Assembly: GCA_029933395.1 (NCBI GenBank)
Contig: JAOZOG010000117.1
Coordinates: forward strand, 1-6,480
Direction: 5' to 3'
Source: Sulfurovaceae bacterium
GTDB lineage: Bacteria; Campylobacterota; Campylobacteria; Campylobacterales; Sulfurovaceae
DNA: 6,480 nucleotides
Shown: positions 5,102-6,480 of the stretch, piece after piece
How the letters are laid out: every line of letters begins with the position of its first letter
Position numbering within the stretch: position 1 is the first letter of the stretch
Notes under the pieces: model-generated
Database searches by the model: none
The model's input: only the letters and a program-made list of their open reading frames with translations
What the model was told of the DNA's origin: nothing
Program-made: the position numbers and the translations under genes

Positions 5102-6063
5102 TACGACTCTCCCTCTCCCCCTTCGCCTTCGAAAAACTCTTCGCGGACATCAATGACATCGATCTCCACTTCGGGGCTCTCTGCCTTGAGGCCGTTTTTA
5201 TCGGTTGCGATAGCTTTGACGATATATCTGCCGACTTTGTCGCACTTGAAAACATTGGACTTCATCGCTTTGCCGTTACTGTAATAAACTACATCGAGAG
5301 CTTTCCCTTTTGGGGTAAAGTGCGCCTCCAGTTTCTTCTCTTTGCCCAAAGAGCAGCCCATATCCTTGAGACCATCTCCGTATTGGGGGAAATCATACTT
5401 CGAGACAGCGAAACGTGCGGTGAGTAGATCATCAATGGATAGCTTGTCGTAGTTGGAGAAGCTGCATATTATACTATACGATCCCTCCTGAAATTTCAAG
5501 CCCGGTTTTTCCGGGATGGAGAACGTCTCCTTTTTTTTACGGTCCAGAGCAAATGTAGCCTGGGGGATACCGGTTTCATCTTCGACCTGACACTGCCCCT
5601 CCGATGCATTTCGCACTCTGAATGAAGCCTGAGTAGATTGAATAGTCTGAATAGGGGTGATAGTGCCGAGATCCTCTCTGTGGGCAAGTACAGGTGTGAA
5701 TTTGGCATCTTTCAACGACTCCATAGCAGACTTGACGAAGGATTCATCTCCGGAAGGAAATTCGAGAAAGTAGTCTATCTTTGGACTGACCGTCGGAGCA
5801 GCACTGATCACCTCGCCTTCGTATTTGACCGCTACTGTTTTGTCGCGATAGTGCCCTACGACATCAGCGATCAGAGAGACATTATCCTCGCCCTCCATCT
5901 CCATTGAAATCTTCACATCATACTGTGGATTTTCGAGATATTTGGAGATGATCGCTTTGACCTCTTCGCGATCGAGAAAGGGAGGTTCTTTTTTTTCGCA
6001 CCCCACCATAACTATTGCCGTCAAACTCAACAATATCATACCGTTTGTTTTGTTCATCTGCAA
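5098..6063 (-). CDS. Lipoprotein with C-terminal Ig-like region
   Basis: The protein has about 321 residues. A short basic N-terminus, hydrophobic core and VMVGC at residue 22 form a lipobox; Met at -3 is unusual but tolerated. Glu, not Asp, follows the Cys, so by the usual rule it would be sorted to the outer membrane. Residues 30-130 are an alpha/beta region I do not recognise. From about residue 230 an Ig/PKD-like segment runs with Cys237, Cys274 and YIVKAIATDKNG. The end is acidic and Gly-rich (EEFFEGEGGEGESY). Two starts are possible: TTG at 6063 (AAGGGG upstream at about 6 nt) or ATG at 6057; both give the same mature protein. It is the first gene of an operon with the Cys-motif gene, overlapping it by 4 bp. 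Function unknown. Confidence 0.88.
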   Translation of the reverse strand: MQMNKTNGMILLSLTAIVMVGCEKKEPPFLDREEVKAIISKYLENPQYDVKISMEMEGEDNVSLIADVVGHYRDKTVAVKYEGEVISAAPTVSPKIDYFLEFPSGDESFVKSAMESLKDAKFTPVLAHREDLGTITPIQTIQSTQASFRVRNASEGQCQVEDETGIPQATFALDRKKKETFSIPEKPGLKFQEGSYSIICSFSNYDKLSIDDLLTARFAVSKYDFPQYGDGLKDMGCSLGKEKKLEAHFTPKGKALDVVYYSNGKAMKSNVFKCDKVGRYIVKAIATDKNGLKAESPEVEIDVIDVREEFFEGEGGEGESY

Positions 6064-6089
6064 ACCATCCCCTTTAAAAGCAAAAATAA

Positions 6090-6118
6090 ATCATAGCATT
6101 TTTACTCTTTATTGTTCA
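6090..6118 (-). promoter_or_regulatory. Promoter of the lipoprotein operon
   Basis: On the minus strand TGAACA (6118-6113; 4/6 to TTGACA), a 17-bp spacer, and TATGAT (6095-6090; 5/6 to TATAAT) preceded by TG-C, an extended -10. The start site would lie near 6083, about 20 nt before the start codon, which is a very short leader. Confidence 0.6.
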
Positions 6119-6134
6119 CGCATTCCCAGACCAT

Positions 6135-6146
6135 CGAACGTGTTCG
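6135..6146. promoter_or_regulatory. Operator-like inverted repeat between divergent genes
   Basis: CGAAC-GT-GTTCG has perfect 5-bp arms and lies 17 bp upstream of the -35 of the lipoprotein operon, in the gap shared with the divergent gene. It could be a binding site for a dimeric regulator. A dyad this short can also arise by chance. Confidence 0.25.
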
Positions 6147-6241
6147 GGATTATTATTTAATTCAAAATCCTTCCTGTTTCACCGGTATTTTGGCTCGAAA
6201 ATATAAGGAGATTGAAGATATACTTTGAAGAAAGGAAAGCG

Positions 6242-6480
6242 TTGAAAATAAACCTAAAAGCATCTTCTGTAGTCAAATTCCTCTCGATCATTGCGATCAT
6301 CCTGATCGTTATCCATATCATCATTCTGTTTATTTATTTTATTGTCAACGATCCCGAAAAGTTTGACTTTGTCCGTCTGTTTGATCTTGATATGGAGACC
6401 AATATCCCCACGCTCTTCTCTTCTGCCATTTTGCTGATCAGCGGATTTCTCTTTTATCTTCTCTCCAGGATATCGCAGGA
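6242..6480 (+). CDS. Two-helix membrane protein of unknown function (partial, 3' end outside window)
   Basis: 79 codons are visible and the frame is open to the right edge. The TTG at 6242 is chosen because AAGGA stands 5 nt upstream; a second in-frame TTG at 6212 has its AAGGAG only 1 nt away. Residues 13-35 form a strongly hydrophobic helix. A short loop with NDPEKFDFVRLFDLDMETNI follows, then PTLFSS leads into a second helix (about 60-75). The E-x-N-(I/L)-P-T-x-FS motif before the second helix is one I associate with a widespread family of uncharacterised bacterial membrane proteins; this is from memory. It is transcribed away from the lipoprotein operon. No clear promoter was found; TATAAG at 6202 and TATACT at 6219 are weak candidates without -35 boxes. 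Confidence 0.75.
   Translation, partial: MKINLKASSVVKFLSIIAIILIVIHIIILFIYFIVNDPEKFDFVRLFDLDMETNIPTLFSSAILLISGFLFYLLSRISQ

Noticed and set aside
5014..5427. Plus-strand frame of 137 codons across the operon overlap
   Set aside because: It is antisense to both operon genes, which have consistent features (lipobox, Cys motifs, overlap) in the minus strand.
6054..6068. Four-codon leader ORF (ATG GTT TGC AGA TGA) overlapping the ATG at 6057
   Set aside because: The AAGGGG abuts this ATG with no spacing, so initiation is unlikely; it better serves the TTG at 6063 or the ATG at 6057.

Overview
The window looks like a chromosomal segment of a Gram-negative bacterium of moderate base composition with very AT-rich intergenic DNA. 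The evidence is two Sec-exported proteins, one lipoprotein, a TATAAT-type promoter with no good -35 box, and frequent TTG starts. The species cannot be named from the sequence; a proteobacterium or a member of the Campylobacterota fits, with low confidence. No phage, IS, CRISPR, tRNA or rRNA was seen.

Left half (1-3841): two paralogous genes for large exported proteins, both on the minus strand. The left one (1-1154) is cut by the window edge; the right one (1609-3627) is complete at 672 aa. They share an N-terminal beta-rich exported domain that resembles the THxN / choice-of-anchor K type. A Lys/His/Gly/Ser low-complexity repeat (GSKDKHGS) sits in a different place in each protein. The complete one ends in two tandem copies of a module carrying FHISCS.

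The leaders of these genes are the main interest. Read on the minus strand, both carry motifs of the cyclic di-GMP-I (GEMM-I) riboswitch: a GCCAAACC segment, a GNRA-capped P2 hairpin, GGGACGGAAAGCC, a P3 hairpin, and a closing GTCGGG(A/T)TGC. The complete gene has one aptamer (3655-3722). The left gene has three in tandem (1177-1456) on an exact 103-bp period, with copies 1 and 2 identical and copy 3 differing by one base in the compared region. The two surface proteins therefore appear to be controlled by c-di-GMP, through a single and a triple sensor.

Right half (3842-6480): a minus-strand operon of a lipoprotein with a C-terminal Ig-like region (5098-6063), overlapping by 4 bp a 419-aa protein (3842-5101). 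The latter has Cys motifs like the auxiliary Fe-S cluster region of radical SAM/SPASM enzymes but no radical SAM CxxxCxxC. A promoter with an extended -10 precedes the lipoprotein gene. A divergent plus-strand gene for a two-helix membrane protein starts at 6242 and leaves the window.
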